The notes beneath the pieces were generated by a model that was given only the letters and a program-made list of their open reading frames with translations, searched no databases and was not told the DNA's origin. Below, piece by piece: positions 1 to 10,918 of a stretch of 64,000 nucleotides of DNA (positions within the stretch are counted from its first letter, which is position 1; every line of letters starts with the position of its first letter). The DNA comes from Burkholderiales bacterium (lineage in GTDB: Bacteria; Pseudomonadota; Gammaproteobacteria; Burkholderiales; Casimicrobiaceae). Made by a program: the position numbers and the translations under genes. The stretch lies in assembly GCA_031260355.1 (NCBI GenBank), contig JAIRJZ010000079.1, positions 1 through 64,000 on the forward strand, in the 5' to 3' direction.

Positions 1-3000
1 TCTCCTCCGGCAAACTGGATCGGATCCTTCGCCGTCCATCTCCCGGTTTCAGCATCGTAGTCTCTTGCGCCGAACCTTGTCAGTTTCGCTTGCGGATCGT
101 ACAGCCCTCCCGCAAATCCGAACGGCTGGAATCCGGGGTTGGTGTCGTTCGTGATGTTGCCCCAAACATCATAATCGATCCGCTGCACTTCGTCGCCGCT
201 GTCGAGGTCGTACACCACACGCACGCTCCCCAATAAATCGGAAACGATCCGGTATTGCTTGTCCTCCGTGCCGTCTGCGTTATACGTAATCATGTACGCC
301 GGCACATGGCCTTTGTCGGCATAGACGAAGAGTTTTCTCAAGCGGTCATTGCCGTCCAGTTCCGCTATCGGGTTCAACGAGTCTTTGTACAACCATTTGT
401 GCGTCCAGCTTCCGTTGACCTTTCGCCCGATCCGTCTTCCCAGCGGGTCTTGTGCGTAGGCGATTGCCGTTCCGCTCGGCAGAACGACTTGCTTCAGCCC
501 GCCGAAGACGTCGTAGTCGTACCGGGTGATCTGGCCGAGCTGGTTTTTCTCGGTACGCTGACCGATGGCATTGTGGCTGTAGCTGACCCCTCCTTGCGTC
601 AGGATGCGATCCTGCGCATCGAAGGTGGCGATCTGGCTGCCGTTACGGTGCGTCCTGTTGCCGTTGTTGTCGTAGCCCCAAGTTTCTGTCGTGTCTCCGG
701 TGACTTTGACCAGCCTTCCCGCCAGATCGTATTCGTAGCTCTGGACGGTGGCGATGTCGTCCAGCACCTCGGTCTTTTTCGTGACGCGGCCGAGTAGGTC
801 GCGCTCGACGGTGACGCTGTAGCCTTCTTCGACGTAAGAGGTGTCGTCAATGATGGTCAGGGTGGCGAGTTTCCATTCCATATTGCCCGGCACGTCTTTC
901 CAGACGGCGTCTGGGCTCAACGGGTCTTTGAGCGACCACAGCGTCAGCCCAAATGCGCTCTTTGTTGCGATAGCTATGGGTTGGCTCGTCGGGAACCACC
1001 TCAACAGCCCCGGGAGGTAGTAATGCGTTTGTGTCGATGCGTCAAAGACCGGCGGTTCGTACAAGGTGTAATACGCTATCTCAGAAGTGATCGGAAGAAT
1101 TCCGCGTTTGATGGAATGGCCTTGCTGGTTGAAGCATTGATAGTACGGTTCTCCTGCATAGTCCATCAAACAGGTATTGTCTTCAACGGCGAACATGCCG
1201 CGAATGGTGCCCGCGTTCATCTGTGCAGGGGGAACAGAAATTTCGGTCACTTGCCCGCTCGGTTTGATCCGGTAGGCCGCCGTGGTATTGGCAGAGTAAC
1301 GCTGACCACCTACAGCAAGCAATAGGTCTTGCCCATACACGCTCGCTTGCAGGATGTTGCCCGTGGAATAGTCAAAGCGACAATCGCCACTTGGCAAGGA
1401 AGCTTTGATGCGGGTTACGTTTTGCCAGACGCTGTCTTTCCACTGCTCCACGATGATATCGTTGCACGCCGCTCCATAGTAGGAGTAGGGTTCGTATCGA
1501 ATCGAATAAAACGAAGGTTGCCCGCCGGGGTTTTCTGCCAGACGGAGAACCCGTACTTCGTTGTCGTTCTGTGGAACGGTGAGGACGAGTTGTGCAGGCA
1601 CGCCGTCGCTTTGGACGGTGACGCAGGTATTCTCTTCCGAAGGCGCACCGCAACTCCAACTGCCACCCGTATGGTGGAAGTACATCCGCCCCTGACTGTC
1701 CACGCCGATCAGTTCGGGGGCGATTCCGTAGGAAGATTCTTGGGCTTCAATTTCAACAAGATCGTGGCTATTGCTCGCCGGACGATAACGACCAATGGTG
1801 TGGTTTCCATCATCGGTCTGGCCGGCTTCATAATATACGATGCCGTTTTGTGCCGCCAACAGGCGGCCGGCAACCGTCGTTTCACGTTCGATCTTGGAGA
1901 GGTTGCCGATGTCACGCCACCAGTCATCGCCTTCGTAGGTGTTTCTCAGTCGGTAGGACTGCGGGGCAGCGGTCGCTCCGGGAATATCCATGGTTGTGTT
2001 GACCGCGCCGTTTTCTGCGATGGGGATGTATTGATATGAGAAGGGCTCAGCGCTCGGCGAGAGGATGAGATTCTGAAAATAGGCGTATTGCCCTGCACGG
2101 GAGATCTGCCCCTTGACGATCAAGCCATCGGCCGGCTGCTCATGGTTGCTGAGGTTTAGGTGGAAATTTTGCAGAATGTTAGAGGGTTTGTTGAACCGAT
2201 AACTCTGAACCGCGCCGAACGTGTCGTAGGTTCGCTCGTCGCGGTCTTTGCTAAGCCAGCCGTAGAGGCGTTTTAGCCTCCCAGTATCGTCGTCGCGCTC
2301 CAGCCGAAGGAATTGACGCGATGCGCTATAACTGCCCGGGTTCAACTCGATTTCAGATAGAATGCCATCGACGTCGTATTTGAAATCCTGCCGTTTTTGG
2401 AAACCCATGCCATCGACCACGCTGGTTCCTGTGAGCCAGCCTTTGTTCTGAATCCCGTAGTAGCGGTTATTGAAATATGCGTGCCCTTCAGCCTCGCGGT
2501 GCGAGATGACCCGACCCCTGATATCACCTGACCAACTCACACTCTCAGGATAAAGGCTACCATAGCCGTACGTCAGCGCATTGCTTCCTTGCGCCCAGCC
2601 GATCAGTCGGCCTCCGATATCGTAGCTCGGAACTTTATCCGGTTCGACGCTGGTGACTCTTTGCAGCCGGCCACTGGTCTGACCGTACTCCATTCCGATA
2701 GCGCTCGCGTTGGGCAATGTGATACCGGTCAGCTTGCGGTCTTTGTCGTACTGGTAGGTCGTTACCATTGATCCACCGACAGCAGGTGGGGTGTAGCTAT
2801 CGACATCTTCCATTGCGCCATAGACGTAACGATGGATATCTCCCGCCGGGGTTTTGAGTTCTTCGAGGTTGCCCTGTTTGTCGTATTTCGTCGCCACTTC
2901 GCGGCCATCAGGCAGGGTTTGCTTCGTAACGCGGCCAACGGCATCGTAACCAAAACCGCTTGTCCGATTCAACGGATCGACAATCTGGGTAAGGTTGCCG

Positions 3001-6000
3001 TGCGCATCGTAGTTGTAGCGCCATTGTTTTGCTCCAGCTCCGTCCGTGCCGATCTGAACCATCGTTTCCATCCGACCGCGCGAATCGTAGGCAAAGACGG
3101 TTGTTGGTTCTCCGGCTTTCTGGACTTTCAGTGGACGATGGATCAAATCGACGTCAATCAAAGTTTCTTTACCAGACGGTGTTTCGACGCGCCAGCGGCG
3201 ATCCGCATGACGATATTCAGTCATTGAGAACAAGTCAGCCCCATTCCGAACAGTTTCCCCCCACGAAACGACGGGAACCAGCGCGCCGCTTGCGGTTTCA
3301 GTCCAGCGGAAGGTTTGCCAAAGGTTGACCTCTTGATAGTCGTCAGCGTCTTTGTTCCCAAGGCGGACAAAACTGCTGTTGTAAGGAGCCATGACGCCAA
3401 ACCTCGGATCACCTGACTCAAAAGTGTTGGTTTGCGTACCGTCTGGATGGTAAGTCGAGGCCGATGCGGTACTCTGATTCTCCGTCCGCACTACAAGACC
3501 GTCCGGTGTGGTGATAGTCGATGCATACGTCTGGGTCGTCGGTGGTTTACCTGACCAATAGCGCTTTGAGTTCTTGCTTTCAAAAAGAGTGGTTCGTCCC
3601 TCACCGGAAGTCATGCTGACTTTATGTGTTGTTCCGCCCCAGCTTTCCTTGATTAAATCGGATGTAATTATCCAACCGCCACCGTTCGGCCAGCGGTCTG
3701 CAATCAAGCGGTCTTTTGCATCCCACTCATAGGTACTGGTTTGACCTCGCGGCGTGGTTGCGCTTCGCATCAGCCCTTTGTCGTTGTACGAAAAATGCCA
3801 AGCTTCATCGGCAGGGTTTTTGATTGCGATGGCGTTACCGTTGTTGACGCTGATTTCAGTACGGTGCCCATAGGGGCTAATAATCGTGACTTGATCACCG
3901 TTGCGTTCGATTCTGGTTTCGTTGCCGTCGTGGTCGATGATGGAATCCAACCCATCTGCACCGTAGCCGAAACGGTAGATCATTGCTCCGGTCAGCGCAT
4001 CCAGTGTCTCGAGATGGCGGCCATGCGCGCTGAAATAATAGATTTCTCTGCCATCGCTACTCGGAATGGAGAATGCGTTACCGCTGAAGCCCGGTAGTCC
4101 ACCCTCCATCATAAAGATATGCCCGGCAGCGCTCTTGAAGTAAATGTTGCCGTCGGGATCGACTTTCATCGGCGAGGCGTTGATCAGGATATTGAGCGCA
4201 TCAAACTGCCCGTCAGCCGGTTCGCGGGACGATGTTCCACCACCAAGCACTTCGCTGTTGCCGAGCAGGAGGCTTAGCCGATTGTTGGCCAAGCGGCGCA
4301 CGAAGCTGTTTGTCGCGAAATACACGTCATTGCGGTATCCGGTGGCAACGGCTTGGGGGAAAGGAAATAAGGCCTGATCGGGATCAGTTGCGTTGTTTTC
4401 TGTAGAACAGTTTGGCGCCACCCCTCCAGCTACGTCTGACATCCTGCCGGCGGTATCGACCTTCTGCAATGAGCAACCATAAGACGTACGGTCAAGCGCA
4501 CCAATAAACAGTTGGCCCGAAGCGCTCATAGCGATACTGTAAATATCCAGTCCCAAAAACCAAATAATCGTTGCTTGACGAGAGGTGTCGATTTTACGAA
4601 AGCCCTGCACGCTCCCATCAACAATGTAAAGTGAGCCATCATGCCCCACAGCCATGTCGCGGATCGTGCCAAGCCGCAGCCGCCTTGGATCGTAGTAATC
4701 GTAGCTAGACACGTCATCGTTCAAGTTTGCGCCTGCGATCCATTCGATCTGACCATTAGGGCGGCGATAAAAAATCTTCGCGCCCGCAGCAATGTAAATA
4801 CCCCTGTTAAACTGATCGTAACGAATCAGATTCGAAGAGTAGATCGAGGAGTAGAGATCCTCCCCCTGGACAGCTTCCAGAAGCGTCTCCCGGCTTGTTC
4901 CGTCTTCCGATACACGCTCAATCGTTCGGCGAGATTTCGGATCGTTGTAAAAATCATAATGATCCACCAGATAAAGCACGCTTCCATCGGGAAGCGGCTC
5001 GACATCAAGGGGTTCTGTCCTGCGACTATTGCCGATGTTGCGGTATTCAAACACTCTTTTTAGCTGCGGCGTAATGGTTTGGGACGTCCGATCCATGCCG
5101 TTGCCCATTTCAAGGACGTGTGAAACCGGATCGTAATGATGGTGAGCACTCAAGGTCCAGCGGCCAAGATTGGCGGTTTTTGTTAAAAACGTATCAACCT
5201 TTTCCGTGCTCCCTGAAAATGCTGCCAACGGCGGACGAAAATAATACCGAGAAGTACTGCTGATTCCGAAAATCAACGCTCCTCTTGAACTCAATGCCGT
5301 CAAGGTGCCGCTGTATTGCCCGAAGCTGCGTTGCGCCTGCGCCACGGACTGGAGATACACTCCCTGATGCGCATAGGTGACGATGTGCTGTGCTTCAACA
5401 ACTCCTGACGATATCGTCCGCCCAAAGCGGTCTTTCCCGTCCCAAGAATATTCGCTTGTATCGCTGATGCCTACCTGATTCGCTGGTTTATCAAACGTGG
5501 TGGTGATTCTTCCGAGAATGCGCGCCTCGGCGAATATACCGACAAGTCCTATCGGAGAGGGGCGGGCATCACGCAAACGACGCGCCATCGTGTTTTTGAT
5601 AAAGGGCCAGTTTTGGAGGCGACGGCTTTCGTAATGCAGCGCAAACGGCGTACCTGATACGTTAACGGATTCGCCGATACTGCGATTTCCTGTGCGAATA
5701 ACGCACCCTTCGACGCAAGGATCTTCTTCTGGATCCGGCTCCGGTTCCTCAGGTTCCTCATCATCATTGGGGGCACTACATGCTTCTTCTCTGTCGTTGC
5801 AAGGCTGGGCTCCCGCAGCAAAGTTACAATCCCACGGCGTAAAGTGCCTGACCCTGTTTCTCCATAGCGTCTTGCCTACCGGATAAAGTTGCGCGATGGC
5901 TTTCAGTTCTTCATCCGTAATCCCAAGTGCGTCGAGTTCGGCCTGGGTGGCGGCAGTGCCATTGCCTTTCACGTCAAGCACGGCGCTGCCGTTGTTGATC

Positions 6001-7988
6001 GACAGCACTTGGATCACATAGCCGTCTTCATCAGGCACCCAAGCCTTTTTGTCGTAGTCGTACCAACCCAGTGGCACGATTTCGCCGACCGGGAAATTCA
6101 GGAAGTTGTCCACGTGCAGCGGCAACGGCTGGCTGAAGTTGACGTGATTGGCTCCAGCTTCCATCGCTTGATCGACGGAGAGTTCGACGGCATAGGTATA
6201 GCCGGTCGCCGGCGGCAGTTCGCCCGGCATGGCGTTCGGGCCGTTGGTTCCGATGGTGTATTCAGTCGCTCTGACGTTCAGGGTGTTGATCGGTTGGGTG
6301 CTGCCATCGGGCATTTGTAAGCTGGCGGTGACTCCTTTCGGGAACAGCACGGTGGCTTGTCTTTGTCCATCGGCGTCGTTGCTCATGGTTCCTTGGTGGA
6401 TCTGGAAGGCCGGGGCGTCGGGTCCCGTTTCAGTGAGGTCGATCACGCTGACCTTTTGATCAAGCGGGATCAGTACGACATCGGGCAGGTAGCCGTAGTC
6501 TTGCCAAGCGACTTGGACTTTTCTCTGACTGGTCAGGAAACCGTCTTTGCTGTATTCAACGGTGAACCACTGCCCGCCGTTGACGACGAGGTCCCATTGT
6601 CCGTCTTCTCTTGTCAGGGTTTGGCCGTATTGGCCGTGGTCTTTGACTTTGACGGTGACGCCGGACAGGGGTTGGTCGTTACGGTCGAGGGTTTTGCCGA
6701 CAAGGAGGGAGGCGAACTTCGGTTTGATGGTGTCGGGGGCAACACCGGTCTGGGTGGGCGGGTTGTTGGTGTAGAGGAATTTGGTGCTGTCGTAAACGGT
6801 GTAGGGCGCAAGCGGGTCGAGTTGCGGCGCAATGTTGCCGTTGATCGGGTCGGGCGGCAGGGTCGGTTCTTGGGCTGTCCCTTGGACGGTCAGCTTGATG
6901 GTTCCGCCTTCGCTGTTGTCGGCAGCGATCGGGGTGAGTTCGAGTACGTCTTTGGTTTTGGCGGTCAGTTGGCCTTGCCAGGCGTTGGAAACAAGGGAGG
7001 CGGTGACGGTTTCGCCGGTGCGGGTATTTTTGATCCGCACTTTTGCAGCTGTTCCGCGAATCTGGTTAGCGGTACCGGAGGCGATGACTTTGCTTTGGTT
7101 GTCGGGTTCGGTGACGGTAGCGCCGAGGAGGCGGAAGTCGGTGGGCTCCTGCGGCGTGGTGCTGTCACTTGGTTTTTGTTTGAGGTCGAGTTTGAGGTAG
7201 AGAACGTTATCCTGGCCGGGGTTACCCAAATACAGGCCATAGGCGCGCAGCAGGTCAATTTCGGGATAGGGAGCGTCGCCTTCGGGGTCGGTGGCGAGGA
7301 CGGGGATGCCTGTCCAGCTACGACCGGTACCATCGAGGATGATTTGAGCGGCGGAGAGTACAGCGCCACTTATGCCGGTTAAACAGACGATCAGCGCCAA
7401 TGCGCCAATTCGCCGGCCTTGTGATGTGCGTAGGTAACGGGCAGCGATGAGTCCGGCGGCAATGGCGATGAGGAGCAACAATATGGGGGTGGAGACCGGA
7501 ATCGGGACGCCGCTACCGGTGCGAAGCAGCGGGGCGAGCAGGATAGGCTGGCCGTTGCTTTCAAACATCACGTCGGAGGGGATATCGAAGTTCGGCGAGG
7601 TCGAGGCGGCGAAGCCGATGGTGGTTTGCGGGGTGATCGCAACGTCCGGCAGCCGGTATTCGATGAAAGCACTGGTCAGGGTGTAGGTCGGGTGCCCGTT
7701 GTCCGGGCCTTGTAAAACCATGGAACCGCCGGAGCAGGCCAACCGTTCGGCAGATGCCAAGACACCGTTGGTAACGGTGACGATAACGGAGACTTCGACG
7801 CCGGGAAAGGTTTGGGGAACGCTGAGATAGTCGGGGACGGTGACAGTACAGCCCGTGGCAGGATCGCCGTCGAGGCTCAGGTAGGTCTGGTAGTACAACG
7901 TCGAGGGCGTTTGGGCTGTGGAAAAACCCGCGAAGAAGAGCAGCCCCAGAATTGCGGACGCGATAAGACCCTTTGATAGTGCGCGCAT
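1..7988 (-). CDS. Giant membrane-anchored RHS/YD-repeat protein, teneurin-like, partial at its C-terminus
   Basis: One uninterrupted reading frame runs from ATG at 7988 (AGGGG about 7 nt upstream) to the window edge, at least 2662 codons, so the C-terminal end is not seen. Order: signal peptide (residues 1-26); a secreted domain of about 135 residues; hydrophobic segments at about 165-190 and 195-220, the first resembling an IPTL-CTERM module; a carboxypeptidase-regulatory/transthyretin-like domain at about 420-515; a segment like DUF6531 near 760; an NHL-like propeller at about 975-1300; YD repeats from about 1310; a stretch of about 400 residues without YD repeats at about 1930-2330; more YD repeats; and the RHS core with GARDYD...GRW..KDP near the edge. 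RHS/YD shells usually encapsulate a variable C-terminal toxin or adhesive tip, but that part lies outside the window. Role inferred: cell-surface polymorphic toxin or adhesin. The family call is firm; the function is open. Confidence 0.93.
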   Translation of the reverse strand, partial: MRALSKGLIASAILGLLFFAGFSTAQTPSTLYYQTYLSLDGDPATGCTVTVPDYLSVPQTFPGVEVSVIVTVTNGVLASAERLACSGGSMVLQGPDNGHPTYTLTSAFIEYRLPDVAITPQTTIGFAASTSPNFDIPSDVMFESNGQPILLAPLLRTGSGVPIPVSTPILLLLIAIAAGLIAARYLRTSQGRRIGALALIVCLTGISGAVLSAAQIILDGTGRSWTGIPVLATDPEGDAPYPEIDLLRAYGLYLGNPGQDNVLYLKLDLKQKPSDSTTPQEPTDFRLLGATVTEPDNQSKVIASGTANQIRGTAAKVRIKNTRTGETVTASLVSNAWQGQLTAKTKDVLELTPIAADNSEGGTIKLTVQGTAQEPTLPPDPINGNIAPQLDPLAPYTVYDSTKFLYTNNPPTQTGVAPDTIKPKFASLLVGKTLDRNDQPLSGVTVKVKDHGQYGQTLTREDGQWDLVVNGGQWFTVEYSKDGFLTSQRKVQVAWQDYGYLPDVVLIPLDQKVSVIDLTETGPDAPAFQIHQGTMSNDADGQRQATVLFPKGVTASLQMPDGSTQPINTLNVRATEYTIGTNGPNAMPGELPPATGYTYAVELSVDQAMEAGANHVNFSQPLPLHVDNFLNFPVGEIVPLGWYDYDKKAWVPDEDGYVIQVLSINNGSAVLDVKGNGTAATQAELDALGITDEELKAIAQLYPVGKTLWRNRVRHFTPWDCNFAAGAQPCNDREEACSAPNDDEEPEEPEPDPEEDPCVEGCVIRTGNRSIGESVNVSGTPFALHYESRRLQNWPFIKNTMARRLRDARPSPIGLVGIFAEARILGRITTTFDKPANQVGISDTSEYSWDGKDRFGRTISSGVVEAQHIVTYAHQGVYLQSVAQAQRSFGQYSGTLTALSSRGALIFGISSTSRYYFRPPLAAFSGSTEKVDTFLTKTANLGRWTLSAHHHYDPVSHVLEMGNGMDRTSQTITPQLKRVFEYRNIGNSRRTEPLDVEPLPDGSVLYLVDHYDFYNDPKSRRTIERVSEDGTSRETLLEAVQGEDLYSSIYSSNLIRYDQFNRGIYIAAGAKIFYRRPNGQIEWIAGANLNDDVSSYDYYDPRRLRLGTIRDMAVGHDGSLYIVDGSVQGFRKIDTSRQATIIWFLGLDIYSIAMSASGQLFIGALDRTSYGCSLQKVDTAGRMSDVAGGVAPNCSTENNATDPDQALFPFPQAVATGYRNDVYFATNSFVRRLANNRLSLLLGNSEVLGGGTSSREPADGQFDALNILINASPMKVDPDGNIYFKSAAGHIFMMEGGLPGFSGNAFSIPSSDGREIYYFSAHGRHLETLDALTGAMIYRFGYGADGLDSIIDHDGNETRIERNGDQVTIISPYGHRTEISVNNGNAIAIKNPADEAWHFSYNDKGLMRSATTPRGQTSTYEWDAKDRLIADRWPNGGGWIITSDLIKESWGGTTHKVSMTSGEGRTTLFESKNSKRYWSGKPPTTQTYASTITTPDGLVVRTENQSTASASTYHPDGTQTNTFESGDPRFGVMAPYNSSFVRLGNKDADDYQEVNLWQTFRWTETASGALVPVVSWGETVRNGADLFSMTEYRHADRRWRVETPSGKETLIDVDLIHRPLKVQKAGEPTTVFAYDSRGRMETMVQIGTDGAGAKQWRYNYDAHGNLTQIVDPLNRTSGFGYDAVGRVTKQTLPDGREVATKYDKQGNLEELKTPAGDIHRYVYGAMEDVDSYTPPAVGGSMVTTYQYDKDRKLTGITLPNASAIGMEYGQTSGRLQRVTSVEPDKVPSYDIGGRLIGWAQGSNALTYGYGSLYPESVSWSGDIRGRVISHREAEGHAYFNNRYYGIQNKGWLTGTSVVDGMGFQKRQDFKYDVDGILSEIELNPGSYSASRQFLRLERDDDTGRLKRLYGWLSKDRDERTYDTFGAVQSYRFNKPSNILQNFHLNLSNHEQPADGLIVKGQISRAGQYAYFQNLILSPSAEPFSYQYIPIAENGAVNTTMDIPGATAAPQSYRLRNTYEGDDWWRDIGNLSKIERETTVAGRLLAAQNGIVYYEAGQTDDGNHTIGRYRPASNSHDLVEIEAQESSYGIAPELIGVDSQGRMYFHHTGGSWSCGAPSEENTCVTVQSDGVPAQLVLTVPQNDNEVRVLRLAENPGGQPSFYSIRYEPYSYYGAACNDIIVEQWKDSVWQNVTRIKASLPSGDCRFDYSTGNILQASVYGQDLLLAVGGQRYSANTTAAYRIKPSGQVTEISVPPAQMNAGTIRGMFAVEDNTCLMDYAGEPYYQCFNQQGHSIKRGILPITSEIAYYTLYEPPVFDASTQTHYYLPGLLRWFPTSQPIAIATKSAFGLTLWSLKDPLSPDAVWKDVPGNMEWKLATLTIIDDTSYVEEGYSVTVERDLLGRVTKKTEVLDDIATVQSYEYDLAGRLVKVTGDTTETWGYDNNGNRTHRNGSQIATFDAQDRILTQGGVSYSHNAIGQRTEKNQLGQITRYDYDVFGGLKQVVLPSGTAIAYAQDPLGRRIGRKVNGSWTHKWLYKDSLNPIAELDGNDRLRKLFVYADKGHVPAYMITYNADGTEDKQYRIVSDLLGSVRVVYDLDSGDEVQRIDYDVWGNITNDTNPGFQPFGFAGGLYDPQAKLTRFGARDYDAETGRWTAKDPIQFAGG

Positions 7989-8376
7989 TTTGAACCCCTG
8001 CTTGATAAAAAACGGTATGGATTTCCATTCAGGGGCTGGTACCTTTCTACTCCCCAAATCCCTGAACGGACACCCGAGAAACAAGACAGCTAAACCATGA
8101 CATCATCCAAAAACCACCCGACTATGTCATATTTGGCGGAGAATAATTAGCTCGTAACGAAGTGTCAAGAGCTGATTTACCAAATCATCGACATTCCTCT
8201 ACAAATAATGCAAATTTCCTGACGACGGTTATGAATACAGGGTTGGTGTAGCGCGACGAAGCCTGAAAAATTCCGCCGGACGCCTTCCGCCCTCGTTCGC
8301 GCCGAAAGAGTGTCGACGCATGCAAAAGATTAAATCATGCCGGAATGATATAACGCACGCCGTTAAACGTCAGTCG
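7989..8376. other. Intergenic leader/promoter region of the RHS gene
   Basis: No gene is seen. The stretch holds the promoter at 8140-8168 and a leader in which TTCAGGG (8028-8034) can pair with CCCTGAA (8060-8066). I could not match the leader to a known riboswitch class. The region is AT-richer than its flanks. Confidence 0.5.
8140..8168 (-). promoter_or_regulatory. Sigma70-type promoter of the RHS gene
   Basis: On the minus strand TTGACA (8168-8163) is followed after exactly 17 nt by TATTCT (8145-8140). Transcription would start near 8133, giving a 5' leader of about 145 nt before the RHS start at 7988. The spacing and hexamers are close to consensus; activity is inferred. Confidence 0.65.
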
Positions 8377-8907
8377 TTAATCCTTGGTGCTCCAAGTCTG
8401 TGCTTTGAAATCGTAAGTATTAACAAAGAACGCCGCAAAAGTGTTCGGGTAGAACAACGAAGGATCGTCTTTGCCGTCTTCGTAAAAATAGGTGATGTCA
8501 TCCTTATTGGGCCTGGGAGCCTGAACAAACCCGCTTTCCTGCAAATCCTTGGGATAGCGCCCATGCTCAACGTGAAAAGCGCTAATGTGCGCCAACGCCT
8601 CGTCCGCTTTCTGACGCGCGGTTTTCGCATACCCCAAGTGCAAAACCACAACCACCACGGCACATCCAAGCCAAATCCCGGTAACGATGGCAACCCGTTT
8701 CACCGAGTCTTTCTTCCGAAAAATAGCAATGACTCTGGACAGCAACCACAGCATAAAAAAGAAAAACAGCAACCAAAGCAGAAGTCCACCGCCCCTCATC
8801 CCGCAAATTACCAGCGTTAACACGCTGATAAGAACAGCCTGCCCATAATTTGAAAAAACGCCGGTACGCAACAAGCGGCGAATACCGGAAAGAACTGAAG
8901 CATTCAT
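8377..8907 (-). CDS. Small integral membrane protein with pseudopilin-like tail
   Basis: This encodes 176 residues and is not a family I recognise by name. The N-terminal half has two or three strongly hydrophobic segments (about 22-35, 40-58 and 70-95). The soluble C-terminal part has an 'ALAHISAFHVEHGRYPKDL' stretch that resembles the conserved region after the helix in GspG-type pseudopilins and related periplasmic proteins (helix, then G-x-YP-x-x-L). It lacks the N-terminal prepilin cleavage site, so it is not itself a classic pilin. Two ATGs lie close together (8907 and 8903); the first, in frame, is used, with GGGAA upstream. It stands alone, upstream of the RHS gene on the same strand but separated from it by that gene's own promoter. 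Confidence 0.7.
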   Translation of the reverse strand: MNASVLSGIRRLLRTGVFSNYGQAVLISVLTLVICGMRGGGLLLWLLFFFFMLWLLSRVIAIFRKKDSVKRVAIVTGIWLGCAVVVVVLHLGYAKTARQKADEALAHISAFHVEHGRYPKDLQESGFVQAPRPNKDDITYFYEDGKDDPSLFYPNTFAAFFVNTYDFKAQTWSTKD

Positions 8908-9035
8908 AGGAAGTTCCCGAAATAAACAAGCCGAATTATCAATGTGTCGTCCTGCCGATTTTACGCGTTCCGGGTTTCTTGGTGTAGTATGGATTCCTCC
9001 CTTTCTTTCAAAACGAACAATGCAGGGACTTGATC

Positions 9036-10629
<1,594 letters not shown>

Positions 10630-10632
<3 letters not shown>

Positions 10633-10766
10633 GGACGCTCTGAACAACCCTGCCATCCCCCGCTTGTCATCCTGCGCGAAGTCGCAGGATCCACGCGGCG
10701 TCTGGATTCTGCGACTTCGCTTCGCTACGCGCAGAATGACAGGAAGGGTTTTTCAGAGGTTCCCTA
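10630..10766 (-). repeat. R1 MITE-like repeat, copy 1 (inverted relative to copies 2 and 3)
   Basis: A 137-bp element bounded by TA at both ends with imperfect terminal inverted repeats of about 26 bp (TAGGGA..CTCTGAA.AACCCT..CC). Its interior holds two nested palindromes built on the sequence TTCTGCGACTTCGC. It is nearly identical to 13848-13986 and 60404-60541. The TA boundaries fit IS630/Tc1-type non-autonomous elements, but no transposase is present in the window. Confidence 0.85.
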
Positions 10767-10767
10767 G

Positions 10768-10912
10768 AGCCTGTCTCGAAATTATTGAGACACTGTAAGC
10801 GTCCGTTTGCTTACTCCGCCATCCCCGCAGAAGCGGTAACCCAGGCTTTCTTTCTCGGGATTCCGGCCTTCGCCGGAATGACGATTTCTTGATACCGGCA
10901 CCCTGGATACCT
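10768..10912. repeat. R2 intergenic repeat, copy 1
   Basis: Starts with GCCTGTCTC.AAATTATTGAGAC and contains the 'GATTCCGGCCTTCGCCGGAATGACGA' type hairpin (read in two parts: GATTCCGGCCTTCGCC then GGAATGACGA). Related copies lie at 44099-44222 and 50225-50372. Such CCGGAATGAC hairpins are widespread short repeats in proteobacteria. Confidence 0.7.
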
Positions 10913-10918
10913 TTCCGA

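Noticed and set aside
6357-7382. 341-codon plus-strand open frame within the RHS gene
   Set aside because: Gly/Val/Asp-rich shadow of the RHS frame; the minus strand reads as a continuous multi-domain protein.
7989-8133. A c-di-GMP riboswitch in the RHS leader
   Set aside because: One 7-bp stem is present but none of the conserved GEMM sequence blocks.
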